Positions 8,006 through 15,551 of a stretch of 22,696 bases of DNA are shown piece by piece; within the stretch, counting starts at the first letter, position 1, and each line of letters begins with the position of its first letter. This DNA comes from Alphaproteobacteria bacterium (GTDB lineage: Bacteria > Pseudomonadota > Alphaproteobacteria > Micavibrionales > UBA1664): contig JAGWXJ010000012.1 in assembly GCA_018969935.1 (NCBI GenBank), forward strand, positions 1 to 22,696, in the 5' to 3' direction. Under the pieces are notes generated by a model. The model had not been told where the DNA came from and made no database searches. It saw nothing but the letters and a program-made list of their open reading frames with translations. A program made the translations under genes and the position numbers.

Positions 8006-8842
8006 ATGAAAACCGTTGATTTCGACGTCTATAAAAACCTTCTCTACGAGAAATCAGGCCTCGTCATCACAACCGATAAATCATACCTGCTTGAATCGCG
8101 TTTGGGGCCGGTCCTCAAAAAATGGAACCTGCCTGATATGCAGGCCCTAACGGACAAGTTGCGCGGCATGCCTGACCGCATGCTCATCGAGGAAATCGTG
8201 GACGCCATGACCACGAACGAAACGATGTTCTTCCGTGACCAGAAACCCTTCGATAAATTCCGCGATCTGGTTGTCCCTTCCGTCATAGCCGCCAAAGGCC
8301 CCAACGCCACCATTCGTATCTGGTCCGCTGCCTGCTCGTCAGGTCAGGAACCCTATACGCTTGCCATCATGATGAAGGAAAACGCCGCCAAGTGGGCTGG
8401 CCTCAAATTTGAAATTCTGGCAACCGACCTCTCCAAAGAAATCCTCGATCAGGCAAAGGCCGGTAAGTACTCGCAATTCGAAGTCCAGCGCGGCATGCCC
8501 ATCATGATGCTCGTAAAGTACTTTACCCAAACGGGCGATACATGGACCATCAAGGATGAAATAAAACAGATGGTTAAGTTCCAGAACTTCAACCTGCTCG
8601 ACAGCATGGACATGTTCGGAACCTTCGACTGCATATTCTGCCGCAACGTCCTGATTTATTTCGATCAGCAAACCAAAGGCAAAATTCTCGAAAAAATGTC
8701 CAAGCGTCTGGCCAAGCACGGCACCCTTTTCTTGGGCGGCGCTGAAACGGTGCTTGGCATCACCAACGCCTTCCGCCCATTGGAAGGCGAGCGCGGGGTC
8801 TACGTACCGGCCGACGCGCCCATCCCTGCCAAAACGGCTTGA
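8006..8842 (+). CDS. cheR: Chemotaxis protein methyltransferase CheR
   Basis: Transfers methyl groups from S-adenosylmethionine to receptor glutamates; the counterpart of CheB. The 278-residue product has the CheR N-terminal helical domain (about 1-75, with DAMTTNETMFFRD at its end), then the Rossmann methyltransferase domain: SAM motif IWSAACSSGQEPYTLA (about 103-118), then ATDLSKEIL, then the FCRNVLIYFD segment and GGAETVLG near the end. The reading frame is open upstream into cheB, but ATG 8006, two bases after the cheB stop, gives the normal CheR N-terminus and fits translational coupling. GAAGG at 7991-7995 is a possible but distant ribosome site. It is the last gene of the che operon. 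Confidence 0.95.
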   Translation: MKTVDFDVYKNLLYEKSGLVITTDKSYLLESRLGPVLKKWNLPDMQALTDKLRGMPDRMLIEEIVDAMTTNETMFFRDQKPFDKFRDLVVPSVIAAKGPNATIRIWSAACSSGQEPYTLAIMMKENAAKWAGLKFEILATDLSKEILDQAKAGKYSQFEVQRGMPIMMLVKYFTQTGDTWTIKDEIKQMVKFQNFNLLDSMDMFGTFDCIFCRNVLIYFDQQTKGKILEKMSKRLAKHGTLFLGGAETVLGITNAFRPLEGERGVYVPADAPIPAKTA

Positions 8843-8869
8843 TAACCCCTATTTATTGACCACGGTCAT

Positions 8870-8898
8870 TTGACCTTGCTGCCCCAAGGCGTTAAAAC
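8870..8898 (+). promoter_or_regulatory. Candidate promoter for purH, possibly leaderless
   Basis: TTGACC (8870-8875) and TAAAAC (8893-8898) are 17 bases apart, a good sigma70 spacing. The expected start of transcription, about six or seven bases after the -10 box, falls at or next to the purH ATG (8905), and no Shine-Dalgarno lies before it. Just upstream is an inverted repeat, TGACC-AC-GGTCA (8857-8868), which could be an operator. Confidence 0.45.
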
Positions 8899-8904
8899 AC
8901 GGCC

Positions 8905-10509
8905 ATGGTCACAAAAAGCTTCCCCGTCAATAACGCCCCTGTAAAACCCAAACGCGCCCTCCTGTCGGTTTCCGACAAAACTGGCCTGACCGAACTTGCA
9001 AAAGCTCTGGCCGACCACGGCATCGAGCTTGTATCAACGGGCGGCACCTACAAGGCCATCAAGGATGCGGACATTCCCGTCAAGGATGTATCGGAAATCA
9101 CGGGCTTCCCCGAAGTCATGGACGGCCGCGTCAAAACCCTTCACCCTTCCGTCCATGGCGGCCTTCTTGCCCGCCGTGATGACGATGCGCACCTGAAAGC
9201 CATGGCCGATAACGGCATCGGCCAAATCGATATTGTCGTCATCAATCTGTATCCGTTTGCCCAAACAGTCGCCAAGGGCGGCGACTTCGCGCTCTGCGTC
9301 GAAAACATCGACATCGGTGGCCCCGCCATGATCCGCGCCGCCGCCAAAAACCACGACTTCGTGACCGTAATTACGGATGCCGCCGACTACGACAAAATCG
9401 CTGACGAACTGGACCACCACAAAGGCCATATCTCCTACGAAACGCGCCGCGCCATGGCCGCCAAGGCCTACGCAACAACTGGTGCTTATGACGGCGCTAT
9501 TTCCGCATGGTTTGCAAAACAGCTCGGGCAGGAATGCCCCGAAGTGTTCGTCGCCGCAGGCACCCTTAAACAAACGATGCGCTACGGCGAAAACCCCCAC
9601 CAGCTTGCCGCGTTTTATGCCGATGGCTCTAACCGCGCAGGCGTGGCGCTGGCAACCCAGCATCAGGGCAAGGAACTTTCATACAACAACCTCAACGATA
9701 CCGACGCCGCATTTGAACTGGTATCGGAATTCGAGGCCCCGACCGTCGCCATCATCAAACACGCAAACCCCTGCGGTGTTGCCACCCACGGCTCCCTCTT
9801 CGATGCATACCGCCACGCACTGCGTTGTGACCCCGTATCGGCTTTCGGCGGCATTGTTGCCATGAACCGCAAGCTCGACGCCGCAACCGCCGAGGAAATG
9901 GTAAAAGTTTTCACTGAAGTCATTATCGCCCCCGAGGTAGACGACGAGGCGAAAGCGATTATCGCCGCCAAGAAAAACCTGCGCCTTCTCACAACTGGCG
10001 GCATGGCAGACCCGACGCAAAAACGCCTCGCCATCAAAAACATCGCAGGCGGCTATCTGGTGCAGGATGCCGATTTCGGGCGTATTTCAAAAGCCGATCT
10101 CAAGGTCGTAACCAAACGCGTCCCTACCGAAAAGGAAATGGCTGACCTGCTGTTCGCCTTCCGCGTGGCCAAACACGTCAAATCCAACGCCATCGTTTAC
10201 GTCAAGGATGGCGCAACGGTAGGCATTGGCGCGGGCCAGATGTCACGCATCGATTCCAGCCGCATCGCCGCTTGGAAAGCCAAGGAAGCCGCAAAGGTCG
10301 AAAACCTGCCCGAGCCGCTGACAGTTGGCTCCGTTGTGGCGTCCGATGCCTTCTTCCCCTTCGCCGATGGCTTGTTGGCTGCTGCCGAAGCCGGCGTGAC
10401 CGCCGTCATCCAGCCCGGTGGCTCCGTAAGGGACGATGAGGTCATCGCCGCCGCCGATGAAAAAGGCCTCGCCATGGTCTTCACAGGCATGCGCCACTTC
10501 CGCCACTAA
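8905..10509 (+). CDS. purH: Bifunctional AICAR formyltransferase/IMP cyclohydrolase PurH
   Basis: Catalyses the last two steps of de novo IMP synthesis: formylation of AICAR by 10-formyltetrahydrofolate, then ring closure to IMP. The 534-residue product is full length. The cyclohydrolase domain (about 15-200) shows LLSVSDKTG, LVSTGGTYK and GRVKTLHPSVHGG (K77). The transformylase domain (about 205-534) shows YGENPHQ, the catalytic Lys-His pair K285/H286 in KHANPCG, SNAIVYVKDGATVGIG, SDAFFPFADG and the characteristic C-terminus ending FTGMRHFRH. The start at 8905 gives a short extension before the conserved core. No ribosome site is visible, and a promoter-like sequence lies directly before the ATG. 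It is a stand-alone gene, not part of a larger pur cluster here. Confidence 0.97.
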   Translation: MVTKSFPVNNAPVKPKRALLSVSDKTGLTELAKALADHGIELVSTGGTYKAIKDADIPVKDVSEITGFPEVMDGRVKTLHPSVHGGLLARRDDDAHLKAMADNGIGQIDIVVINLYPFAQTVAKGGDFALCVENIDIGGPAMIRAAAKNHDFVTVITDAADYDKIADELDHHKGHISYETRRAMAAKAYATTGAYDGAISAWFAKQLGQECPEVFVAAGTLKQTMRYGENPHQLAAFYADGSNRAGVALATQHQGKELSYNNLNDTDAAFELVSEFEAPTVAIIKHANPCGVATHGSLFDAYRHALRCDPVSAFGGIVAMNRKLDAATAEEMVKVFTEVIIAPEVDDEAKAIIAAKKNLRLLTTGGMADPTQKRLAIKNIAGGYLVQDADFGRISKADLKVVTKRVPTEKEMADLLFAFRVAKHVKSNAIVYVKDGATVGIGAGQMSRIDSSRIAAWKAKEAAKVENLPEPLTVGSVVASDAFFPFADGLLAAAEAGVTAVIQPGGSVRDDEVIAAADEKGLAMVFTGMRHFRH

Positions 10510-10519
10510 TTTACATAAT

Positions 10520-10534
10520 TTTACGCTTTCTTAA
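10520..10534 (+). promoter_or_regulatory. CtrA-like box upstream of the unknown gene at 10573
   Basis: TTTA-CGCTTTC-TTAA matches the alphaproteobacterial CtrA consensus TTAA-N7-TTAA with one mismatch. It lies 38 bases before the next start codon. It is immediately preceded by, and overlaps, the 14-mer TTTACATAATTTTA (10510-10523), found again at 11758-11771 before another unknown gene. Confidence 0.45.
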
Positions 10535-10572
10535 GCCTTTTCTGGTGATATGGGCCATGGAGAACTATGCCC

Positions 10573-11424
10573 ATGGCAGAACTAGAAGATAACAAGCCAA
10601 AACCAGCCGCAGGCGTGCCTGCGGTTATACCCAAGGGCAATACGCCTGCGCCAAGAAAAGCGCCTGTAGCAAAAAAAGCCCCGACCGAACTCAAGAACGC
10701 CGATGGCACCGAAGCTGAGGCGCAAAATCCTGATAGCCCCGAAAACGAAGGCGAAGAAACCGAAATTGATTACATGGGCTTCAAATTCGAGCAGGGAAAA
10801 TTCTCAGGAGACTGGAAGGAATTAGGCGCAAAACTCGAACGCCTGACATTCGAAAAATTCCAGAAACTAGGAGGCGCATTAAGCAAGTACAACAAAGCAA
10901 ACGGCAATAACGGCAAAGCTGAAAAAATAGATGAGAAAGGCGAGCCCTCGCCGCTGGTAAAAGAGCTGATGGAAAAACGCGGCCTCTCGCGCGAGAAAGC
11001 CGAAATATTTGCAACGGATTTTCAAACCGCCGGTAAAAACAGCCCGAATGGTCAATTGAACATCAGGATAGCGGGCAACAACATCAACATCTCCGGATCC
11101 AACTTCCGCATTACCATCATTACACCGGGTAGTGCCATGATGGGCGCAAGCCAAAGGCAAGGCGCATCTGGCCTACAGGCATCAGCCCCAGCCGCGCCAA
11201 AACCAAAAACACACGCCGAAATTATCGACGCTGATTTCAAGGAAGTTAAAGACGACAAAAATAGCCCCGATGCTGGTAACAAGTTCACACAATTGGCCGC
11301 TGAATCCGATGGCCAGCAGGAAGCGATGTCAACAGAAGCCCAAAAACGTAAACCGGTTTTGGCACTCGCAGCCCCCGTTGGCCCCAAACAGGGCCCACAA
11401 CAGAAACCTACAGGGATGGGGTAA
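10573..11424 (+). CDS. Hypothetical protein, largely disordered, unknown family
   Basis: I do not recognise this 283-residue protein. Residues 1-70 are rich in Pro, Ala, Lys and Glu (KPKPAAGVPAV, APRKAPVAKKAP) and look disordered. A more ordered part follows (about 75-190): IDYMGFKFEQGKFSGDWKEL, a charged helix, then NGQLNIRIAGNNINISGSNF (about 158-177), which looks like beta strands. The last 90 residues are again low-complexity (Ala/Pro/Gln/Lys). There is no signal peptide or membrane segment. GGAGA (10559-10563) lies nine bases before ATG 10573; the ATG at 10567 is only three bases away, so I prefer 10573, a two-residue difference. The gene ends three bases before the 11428 gene and they are probably co-transcribed from a region with a CtrA-like box. 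Confidence 0.8.
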   Translation: MAELEDNKPKPAAGVPAVIPKGNTPAPRKAPVAKKAPTELKNADGTEAEAQNPDSPENEGEETEIDYMGFKFEQGKFSGDWKELGAKLERLTFEKFQKLGGALSKYNKANGNNGKAEKIDEKGEPSPLVKELMEKRGLSREKAEIFATDFQTAGKNSPNGQLNIRIAGNNINISGSNFRITIITPGSAMMGASQRQGASGLQASAPAAPKPKTHAEIIDADFKEVKDDKNSPDAGNKFTQLAAESDGQQEAMSTEAQKRKPVLALAAPVGPKQGPQQKPTGMG

Positions 11425-11427
11425 GCC

Positions 11428-11751
11428 ATGGCAGAAACACTCGCCCAAAACCCTGATGCCGATATAGCCATCTATGTATTTGTCAGCGACAACCGCGACA
11501 TCTGCTTTTTCCACGACAAGCCGTTTTCAAAAACCCTCTCGTGGCTGGAATACAACCCCGACCGCAACATGATCGAATTCGTGATGGAGGACGGCGATGT
11601 AAAAGACTTCGGCGTCCCCCTCCCCGATAAATACCGCGCTGACGTCGTAGCTTCCAAAAACTGCTATGTCATCCAACAAGACCCTGAAACAAAAAAGGTT
11701 ATTAAGGGCAAGGATTTGCCACTCATAACACAGGGCCTACCCTATTATTGA
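11428..11751 (+). CDS. Hypothetical 107-residue protein, paralogue of the next gene
   Basis: Unknown function. The protein is small, acidic and probably cytoplasmic, without a signal peptide. It is clearly related to the product of 11807: the blocks CFFHDKPFSKTLSWLEY (about 26-42) and IEFVMEDGDVKDFGV (about 48-62) correspond to CIFHTAPFNKTLSWIEY and LDFVMEDGDIKNFGV there, in the same order and spacing, and both end in a PLI segment. The alternating hydrophobic pattern suggests a compact beta-sheet fold. It starts three bases after the stop of the upstream gene, so the two form an operon. No strong ribosome site is seen; GGGG in the end of the upstream gene is the only candidate. Confidence 0.82.
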   Translation: MAETLAQNPDADIAIYVFVSDNRDICFFHDKPFSKTLSWLEYNPDRNMIEFVMEDGDVKDFGVPLPDKYRADVVASKNCYVIQQDPETKKVIKGKDLPLITQGLPYY

Positions 11752-11768
11752 AAATATTTTACATAATT

Positions 11769-11783
11769 TTAACACTCTGTTAA
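11769..11783 (+). promoter_or_regulatory. Perfect CtrA-like box (TTAA-N7-TTAA) upstream of the 11807 gene
   Basis: TTAA-CACTCTG-TTAA matches the full CtrA consensus with no mismatch and ends 23 bases before the ATG at 11807. The 14-mer TTTACATAATTTTA (11758-11771) overlaps its left half, as at 10510. The position suits a CtrA-controlled promoter for the second paralogue alone. Confidence 0.6.
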
Positions 11784-11806
11784 GATTTGTATGTTGAGAT
11801 ATTGGC

Positions 11807-12139
11807 ATGACAACACAGGCACAAAGCACCGTTTCATCCGCCTACGCCCACAGCGACGAGCTGGGCATGGATGTGTACTGCCTGATTGGTGACGGCCCGA
11901 CTGTCTGCATTTTCCACACGGCCCCTTTCAACAAAACCCTTTCATGGATCGAATACGACATCGCATCCAGCCGCCTCGACTTCGTCATGGAAGACGGCGA
12001 CATCAAGAATTTCGGCGTGGCGATTGACCGCAAATTCGCCGCCTACATCAAGAATACCTATACGGTACCCGTTGTTTTGCGCCAAAACGGCGCCGCAGTA
12101 GAAGGTTTTGATTACCCGCTTATCCAACACGCAGCATAA
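11807..12139 (+). CDS. Hypothetical 110-residue protein, paralogue of the preceding gene
   Basis: Unknown function. It shares with the 11428 product the core CxFHxxPFxKTLSWxEY followed by FVMEDGDxKxFGV (about 28-66), which points to a tandem duplication. Its N-terminal 20 residues (Thr/Ser/Gln-rich) and the tail after residue 75 differ from the sister protein. No signal peptide or membrane helix is visible. It has its own upstream region with a perfect CtrA-like box, while the sister gene is coupled to the 10573 gene, so the copies may be expressed under different conditions. No good Shine-Dalgarno precedes ATG 11807. An internal ATG (MDVYC, residue 21) would still keep the conserved core. 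Confidence 0.82.
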   Translation: MTTQAQSTVSSAYAHSDELGMDVYCLIGDGPTVCIFHTAPFNKTLSWIEYDIASSRLDFVMEDGDIKNFGVAIDRKFAAYIKNTYTVPVVLRQNGAAVEGFDYPLIQHAA

Positions 12140-12157
12140 CAATTACAGGGAGAAAAA

Positions 12158-12325
12158 ATGGCTGTAGCACTTTCAAAAGAAAAACTTGCCGCACTTGACG
12201 GTCTGCACGATGACCCGAATGCCATCAAAATCGGCATCAGCGCCCCTTCCAACGATGGCGGCACCAAATCCACTATCGGCGCGCCGGTATTGGGCCGCTC
12301 CATGCCCAAGGCCAATATGTCCTAA
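12158..12325 (+). CDS. Small 55-residue hypothetical protein
   Basis: A short gene starting MAVALSKEKLAALDGLHDDP and ending MPKANMS. It is supported by a near-ideal ribosome site (AGGGAG, 12147-12152, five bases before the ATG), by its tight position 18 bases after the previous stop, and by a strong terminator beginning 19 bases after its own stop. It has an amphipathic helix at the N-terminus and a Gly/Ser/Pro-rich second half (ISAPSNDGGTKSTIGAP). No family was recognised. It is probably the last gene of the 10573-12325 cassette and is easy to miss because of its size. Confidence 0.78.
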   Translation: MAVALSKEKLAALDGLHDDPNAIKIGISAPSNDGGTKSTIGAPVLGRSMPKANMS

Positions 12326-12344
12326 GCACTAAAATCCTTGAAAC

Positions 12345-12386
12345 AAAAGCTCCGTGGCCTTAGAAAGTCCGGAGCTTTTTGTTTTT
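12345..12386 (+). terminator. Strong rho-independent terminator
   Basis: AAAAGCTCCG (12345-12354) pairs perfectly with CGGAGCTTTT (12370-12379), a ten-pair stem with a 15-base loop, followed by TTTTTGTTTTT (12376-12386). It closes the cassette of small unknown genes. The lepA ribosome site begins at the very next base. Confidence 0.9.
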
Positions 12387-12399
12387 AAAGGGTTTTATA

Positions 12400-14205
12400 G
12401 TGTCCGAGCAGTCCCACATCCGTAACTTTTCGATTATCGCCCACATCGACCATGGGAAATCCACGCTGGCCGACCGCCTGATTCAAAGCTGCGGCGGCCT
12501 CGAAGCCCGCGAGATGACCGAGCAGGTCCTCGACAACATGGACATCGAAAAAGAACGCGGCATCACCATCAAGGCACAAACCGTCCGCCTCAACTACAAG
12601 GCCAACGACGGCCAGACCTACCAGCTCAACCTGATGGATACCCCCGGCCACGTGGACTTCTCATACGAGGTATCGCGCTCCCTCGCCTCCTGCGAAGGCG
12701 CATTGCTGGTCGTGGATTCAACACAAGGTGTTGAGGCGCAAACGCTTGCCAACGTTTATCAGGCCCTCGATAACAACCTCGAAATCCTGCCCGTCATCAA
12801 TAAAATCGATTTGCCCGCATCCGATGTTGCCGCCACCAAAAAGCAGATTGAAGATGTCATCGGCCTCGACACCACCCACGCGGTCGAGGTATCGGGCAAA
12901 TCCGGCATCAACATCGACAAACTGCTGGAAGCCATCGTAACCCAGCTGCCCGCCCCGAAGGGTGACCCGAACGCGCCTTTAAAAGCCCTGCTGGTCGATA
13001 GCTGGTACGACAGCTACTTGGGTGTGGTCATCCTTGTGCGCATCTTTGACGGCACGCTCAAAAAGGGCATGAAAATCCGTTTCATGAACACCAACTCCGT
13101 TCGTGATGTCGAACGCGTGGGTATCTTCACCCCCAAACACGTGATGGTGAACGAACTCAAACCCGGCGAGATGGGCTTCATCACCGCCGCCATCAAAACA
13201 ATCTCCGATACAAAAGTCGGCGATACGATTACCGACGAGCGCAATCAGGCAGCCACACCCCTTCCCGGCTTCAAGCCGTCCATTCCCATGGTGTTCTGCT
13301 CGCTCTTTCCGGCCGATGCCTCGAACTTCGAACACCTGCGCGATAGCTTGGGCAAATTGGCATTGAACGATGCCTCGCTGCACTATGAACCCGAGGCCTC
13401 GCAGGCCCTCGGCCTCGGCTTTCGTTGCGGCTTCTTGGGCCTCCTCCACATGGAGATCATTCAGGAACGCCTCAGCCGCGAATTCAATCTCGACCTCATC
13501 CCGACGGCACCGAGCGTGGTCTACAAAGTGCACATGACTAACGGCGAGATGATGGAACTCTACAACCCCGTCGATATGCCCGACGTCACCAAAATCAAAT
13601 TCATCGAGGAACCGATTATCAAGGCCACCATTCTGGTGCCCGATGAATATCTGGGCGGCCTCCTGCAACTGTGTCAGGAACGCCGTGGCGAACAAATCGA
13701 ACTTACATACGCCGGCAACCGCGCCATGCTTGTTTACCGCCTGCCGCTCAACGAAGTCGTGTTCGATTTCTATGACCGCCTGAAATCCATCTCGCGCGGC
13801 TATGCCAGCTTTGATTACGCCCTCGACGGCTTCCGCGAGGACAACCTCGTGAAAATGGATATCCTCGTCAATCAGGAACCGGTCGATGCACTGGCCATGA
13901 TTGTTCATCGCGATCAGGCCGAACGCCGTGGCCGCCAGTTGTGCGAACGCCTGAAGGACCTCATCCCGCGGCAGCTCATCAAGGTGGCCATTCAGGCCTC
14001 CATCGGCGCGAAGGTTATCGCGCGCGAGGATATTTCGGCCCTCAAGAAGGACGTGCTGGCCAAGTGCTACGGCGGCGACATCACGCGTAAGCGCAAGCTT
14101 CTCGACAAGCAAAAAGAAGGCAAGAAGAAGATGCAGCAATACGGCGAGGTGGATATCCCGCAATCCGCCTTCATCGAGGCGCTGCGCATGGGCAACGAGA
14201 AATAA
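12400..14205 (+). CDS. lepA: Elongation factor 4 (back-translocating GTPase LepA)
   Basis: A ribosome-associated GTPase of the EF-G family, proposed to remobilise stalled ribosomes or assist initiation and assembly. At 601 residues it has the usual length. The G domain shows AHIDHGKST (14-22), DTPGHVDF (from 80) and NKID (134-137). The LepA-specific parts include GFRCGFLGLLHMEI and a C-terminal RKRKLLDKQKEGKKKM segment near the end. I chose the GTG at 12400: it gives MSEQSHIRNFSIIAHIDHGKST, the normal LepA N-terminus, and has AAAGGG (12387-12392) seven bases before it. An upstream TTG at 12379 lies inside the terminator. There is almost no room for a separate promoter between that terminator and the ribosome site. 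Confidence 0.96.
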   Translation: MSEQSHIRNFSIIAHIDHGKSTLADRLIQSCGGLEAREMTEQVLDNMDIEKERGITIKAQTVRLNYKANDGQTYQLNLMDTPGHVDFSYEVSRSLASCEGALLVVDSTQGVEAQTLANVYQALDNNLEILPVINKIDLPASDVAATKKQIEDVIGLDTTHAVEVSGKSGINIDKLLEAIVTQLPAPKGDPNAPLKALLVDSWYDSYLGVVILVRIFDGTLKKGMKIRFMNTNSVRDVERVGIFTPKHVMVNELKPGEMGFITAAIKTISDTKVGDTITDERNQAATPLPGFKPSIPMVFCSLFPADASNFEHLRDSLGKLALNDASLHYEPEASQALGLGFRCGFLGLLHMEIIQERLSREFNLDLIPTAPSVVYKVHMTNGEMMELYNPVDMPDVTKIKFIEEPIIKATILVPDEYLGGLLQLCQERRGEQIELTYAGNRAMLVYRLPLNEVVFDFYDRLKSISRGYASFDYALDGFREDNLVKMDILVNQEPVDALAMIVHRDQAERRGRQLCERLKDLIPRQLIKVAIQASIGAKVIAREDISALKKDVLAKCYGGDITRKRKLLDKQKEGKKKMQQYGEVDIPQSAFIEALRMGNEK

Positions 14206-14250
14206 GCAAAATTTGCCTAACCGGCCCCCGCTGCTTTAAACAAAACCCTC

Positions 14251-15033
14251 ATGAAACACGAAGCCCAAACCGTCTGGGATGACCCCGTCTTCGCGCAGGC
14301 CTGGAACGATACCTACGGCATCGATATGGCCAAGGCCCCCATCAGGGCCAATCTGGCTTTCCCGCTGGTGGCTGAAGCGGTGGGCGATTTCAGGGGCCTC
14401 AACATGGCTGATTTTGGTTGCGGCAACGGCAACCTCATCCGCCACTTTTCATGCAAACCCTTCAACCGCTTTGTGGGTGTGGATGGCGGCAGCGCCATAC
14501 TGGCAACCGCCCGCACGCATACCAACGACCCGCGTGTAGCCTACCGCCATCAGGATTTGTGCAAGGCCTTCAGCTTCAAGGCACGCGTGGATGCCATTAC
14601 ATCCATTTTTGTCATCGAGGAAATTCCGACACCGAAACTCGGCGCCTACTTCGCCAACATTGCGCGCAACCTCAAGGCCGGCGGCAAGGCCATCCTGTTT
14701 ACGCAGCACCCTGCCTACGCCATGGTGGAAGCGCATAAGGCCGAGGCCGAAGGCCGCGAGAACACGAAGTTCAAAGGCCATAGCGGCTACTTCGATACGT
14801 CACCCAGCACCTACGCGCTTCAACTCCTCAACCAGCGCGATGGTCTGCCCCTGATGGCCGACCACCATCACAAACCCTTGCACACCATCCTCAATTGCGC
14901 GACACGCGCGGGCCTGAGCCTGACAAACATTCAGGAAACGCCCTCGGGCGTCGGCACCATTGCCGACTTGCGCGCACATACACCAAAGGTGGCCGATTAC
15001 CCGCGCTTCCTCTTCATGGTTTTCCGCGCATGA
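14251..15033 (+). CDS. Class I SAM-dependent methyltransferase, substrate unknown
   Basis: The 260-residue protein has the Rossmann methyltransferase fold: motif I MADFGCGNGNLI (52-63), the next strand FVGVDGGSAILATAR (74-88), a motif around VAYRHQDL (near 97-104), and a later segment ARNLKAGGKAILFTQHPAY typical of small-molecule methyltransferases of the UbiE/Methyltransf_11/25 type. The acceptor cannot be told from sequence. No signal peptide or membrane segment is seen. No clear Shine-Dalgarno precedes ATG 14251. Its stop overlaps the start of the deaminase gene by four bases (ATGA), so the two products are probably made together and may act in one pathway. Confidence 0.85.
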   Translation: MKHEAQTVWDDPVFAQAWNDTYGIDMAKAPIRANLAFPLVAEAVGDFRGLNMADFGCGNGNLIRHFSCKPFNRFVGVDGGSAILATARTHTNDPRVAYRHQDLCKAFSFKARVDAITSIFVIEEIPTPKLGAYFANIARNLKAGGKAILFTQHPAYAMVEAHKAEAEGRENTKFKGHSGYFDTSPSTYALQLLNQRDGLPLMADHHHKPLHTILNCATRAGLSLTNIQETPSGVGTIADLRAHTPKVADYPRFLFMVFRA

Positions 15034-15509
15034 AAGCATCAGCCAAAACAAACTGGTACCACGGGTACTGGATGCGCATGGCAGCACACCTTGCCACCAA
15101 ATGCCCGCCCGATGCCAAGGCGTATTCGGTCGGCTGCGTTATCCTTGATGCGTATGGGCGTTTGCTTTCAACCGGTCATTCGCGCGAATGGGGCCGCTGC
15201 CACGCCGAGGAATCCGCAATACAAAAAGTGAAACTGAAGTCGCGCCTTAAGGGCGCCACGCTCTATTGCACGATGGAGCCCTGCACCGCGCGCGATAGCG
15301 CCCCCATCCCCTGCGCCGACCACATCATCAAAAACGGCATCAAAAAGGTGTTTATCGCGATTGAGGAACCACCAAACTTCAAGGACTGCAAAGGCATCGA
15401 AAAACTGCGCGAGGCCGGCATCGTCGTCCGCTTCATGCCCCAGTACGCGCCGCTGGCTTTGGCACCCAACGCACACATTCTGGCCCCCAAACCCCGCTGC
15501 TGCGGCTAA
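15030..15509 (+). CDS. Stand-alone RibD-like / CMP-dCMP-type deaminase
   Basis: A 159-residue zinc-dependent deaminase. The zinc and catalytic residues are visible: H58 and E60 in CHAEESA, and C85 and C95 in MEPCTARDSAPIPC. The wide spacing between the two cysteines and the following ADHIIKNGIKKVFIAIEEPPNF and KGIEKLREAGIVV resemble the deaminase half of RibD (riboflavin synthesis) more than the compact PCxxC of cytidine or tRNA adenosine deaminases. There is no RibD reductase domain here. Full RibD acts on a pyrimidine nucleotide; the substrate here is unknown. The frame is open upstream, but ATG 15030, overlapping the methyltransferase stop as ATGA, gives a proper N-terminus. A Cys-Cys pair near the C-terminus (PRCCG) is unexplained. 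Confidence 0.82.
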   Translation: MKASAKTNWYHGYWMRMAAHLATKCPPDAKAYSVGCVILDAYGRLLSTGHSREWGRCHAEESAIQKVKLKSRLKGATLYCTMEPCTARDSAPIPCADHIIKNGIKKVFIAIEEPPNFKDCKGIEKLREAGIVVRFMPQYAPLALAPNAHILAPKPRCCG

Positions 15510-15551
15510 AACCGGACTTTTTTGCAAATTTGCCGAAAATGCTAGGCAATC

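Noticed and set aside
8857..8868. PurR operator before purH
   Set aside because: The inverted repeat TGACC-AC-GGTCA does not match the enterobacterial PurR box. It is kept only as a possible unknown operator in the purH finding.
10557..10592. Short frame of 11 codons starting at the ATG before the 10573 gene
   Set aside because: It has no ribosome site, and its overlap with the real start region is expected by chance from the ATG-rich sequence. A regulatory upstream frame cannot be excluded but has no support.
12979..14163. A 394-codon open frame on the - strand inside lepA, and similar long antisense frames inside cheA, cheB, hemB and the 15622 gene
   Set aside because: All lie opposite genes with clear family motifs. 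The strong codon-position bias of those genes keeps the opposite frame open; the translations (His/Asp/Gly-rich) match no family and lack ribosome sites.
15525..15534. GCAAATTTGC palindrome after the deaminase gene as a terminator
   Set aside because: The stem has no workable loop and no T-run follows; the TTTTTT lies before it, not after.
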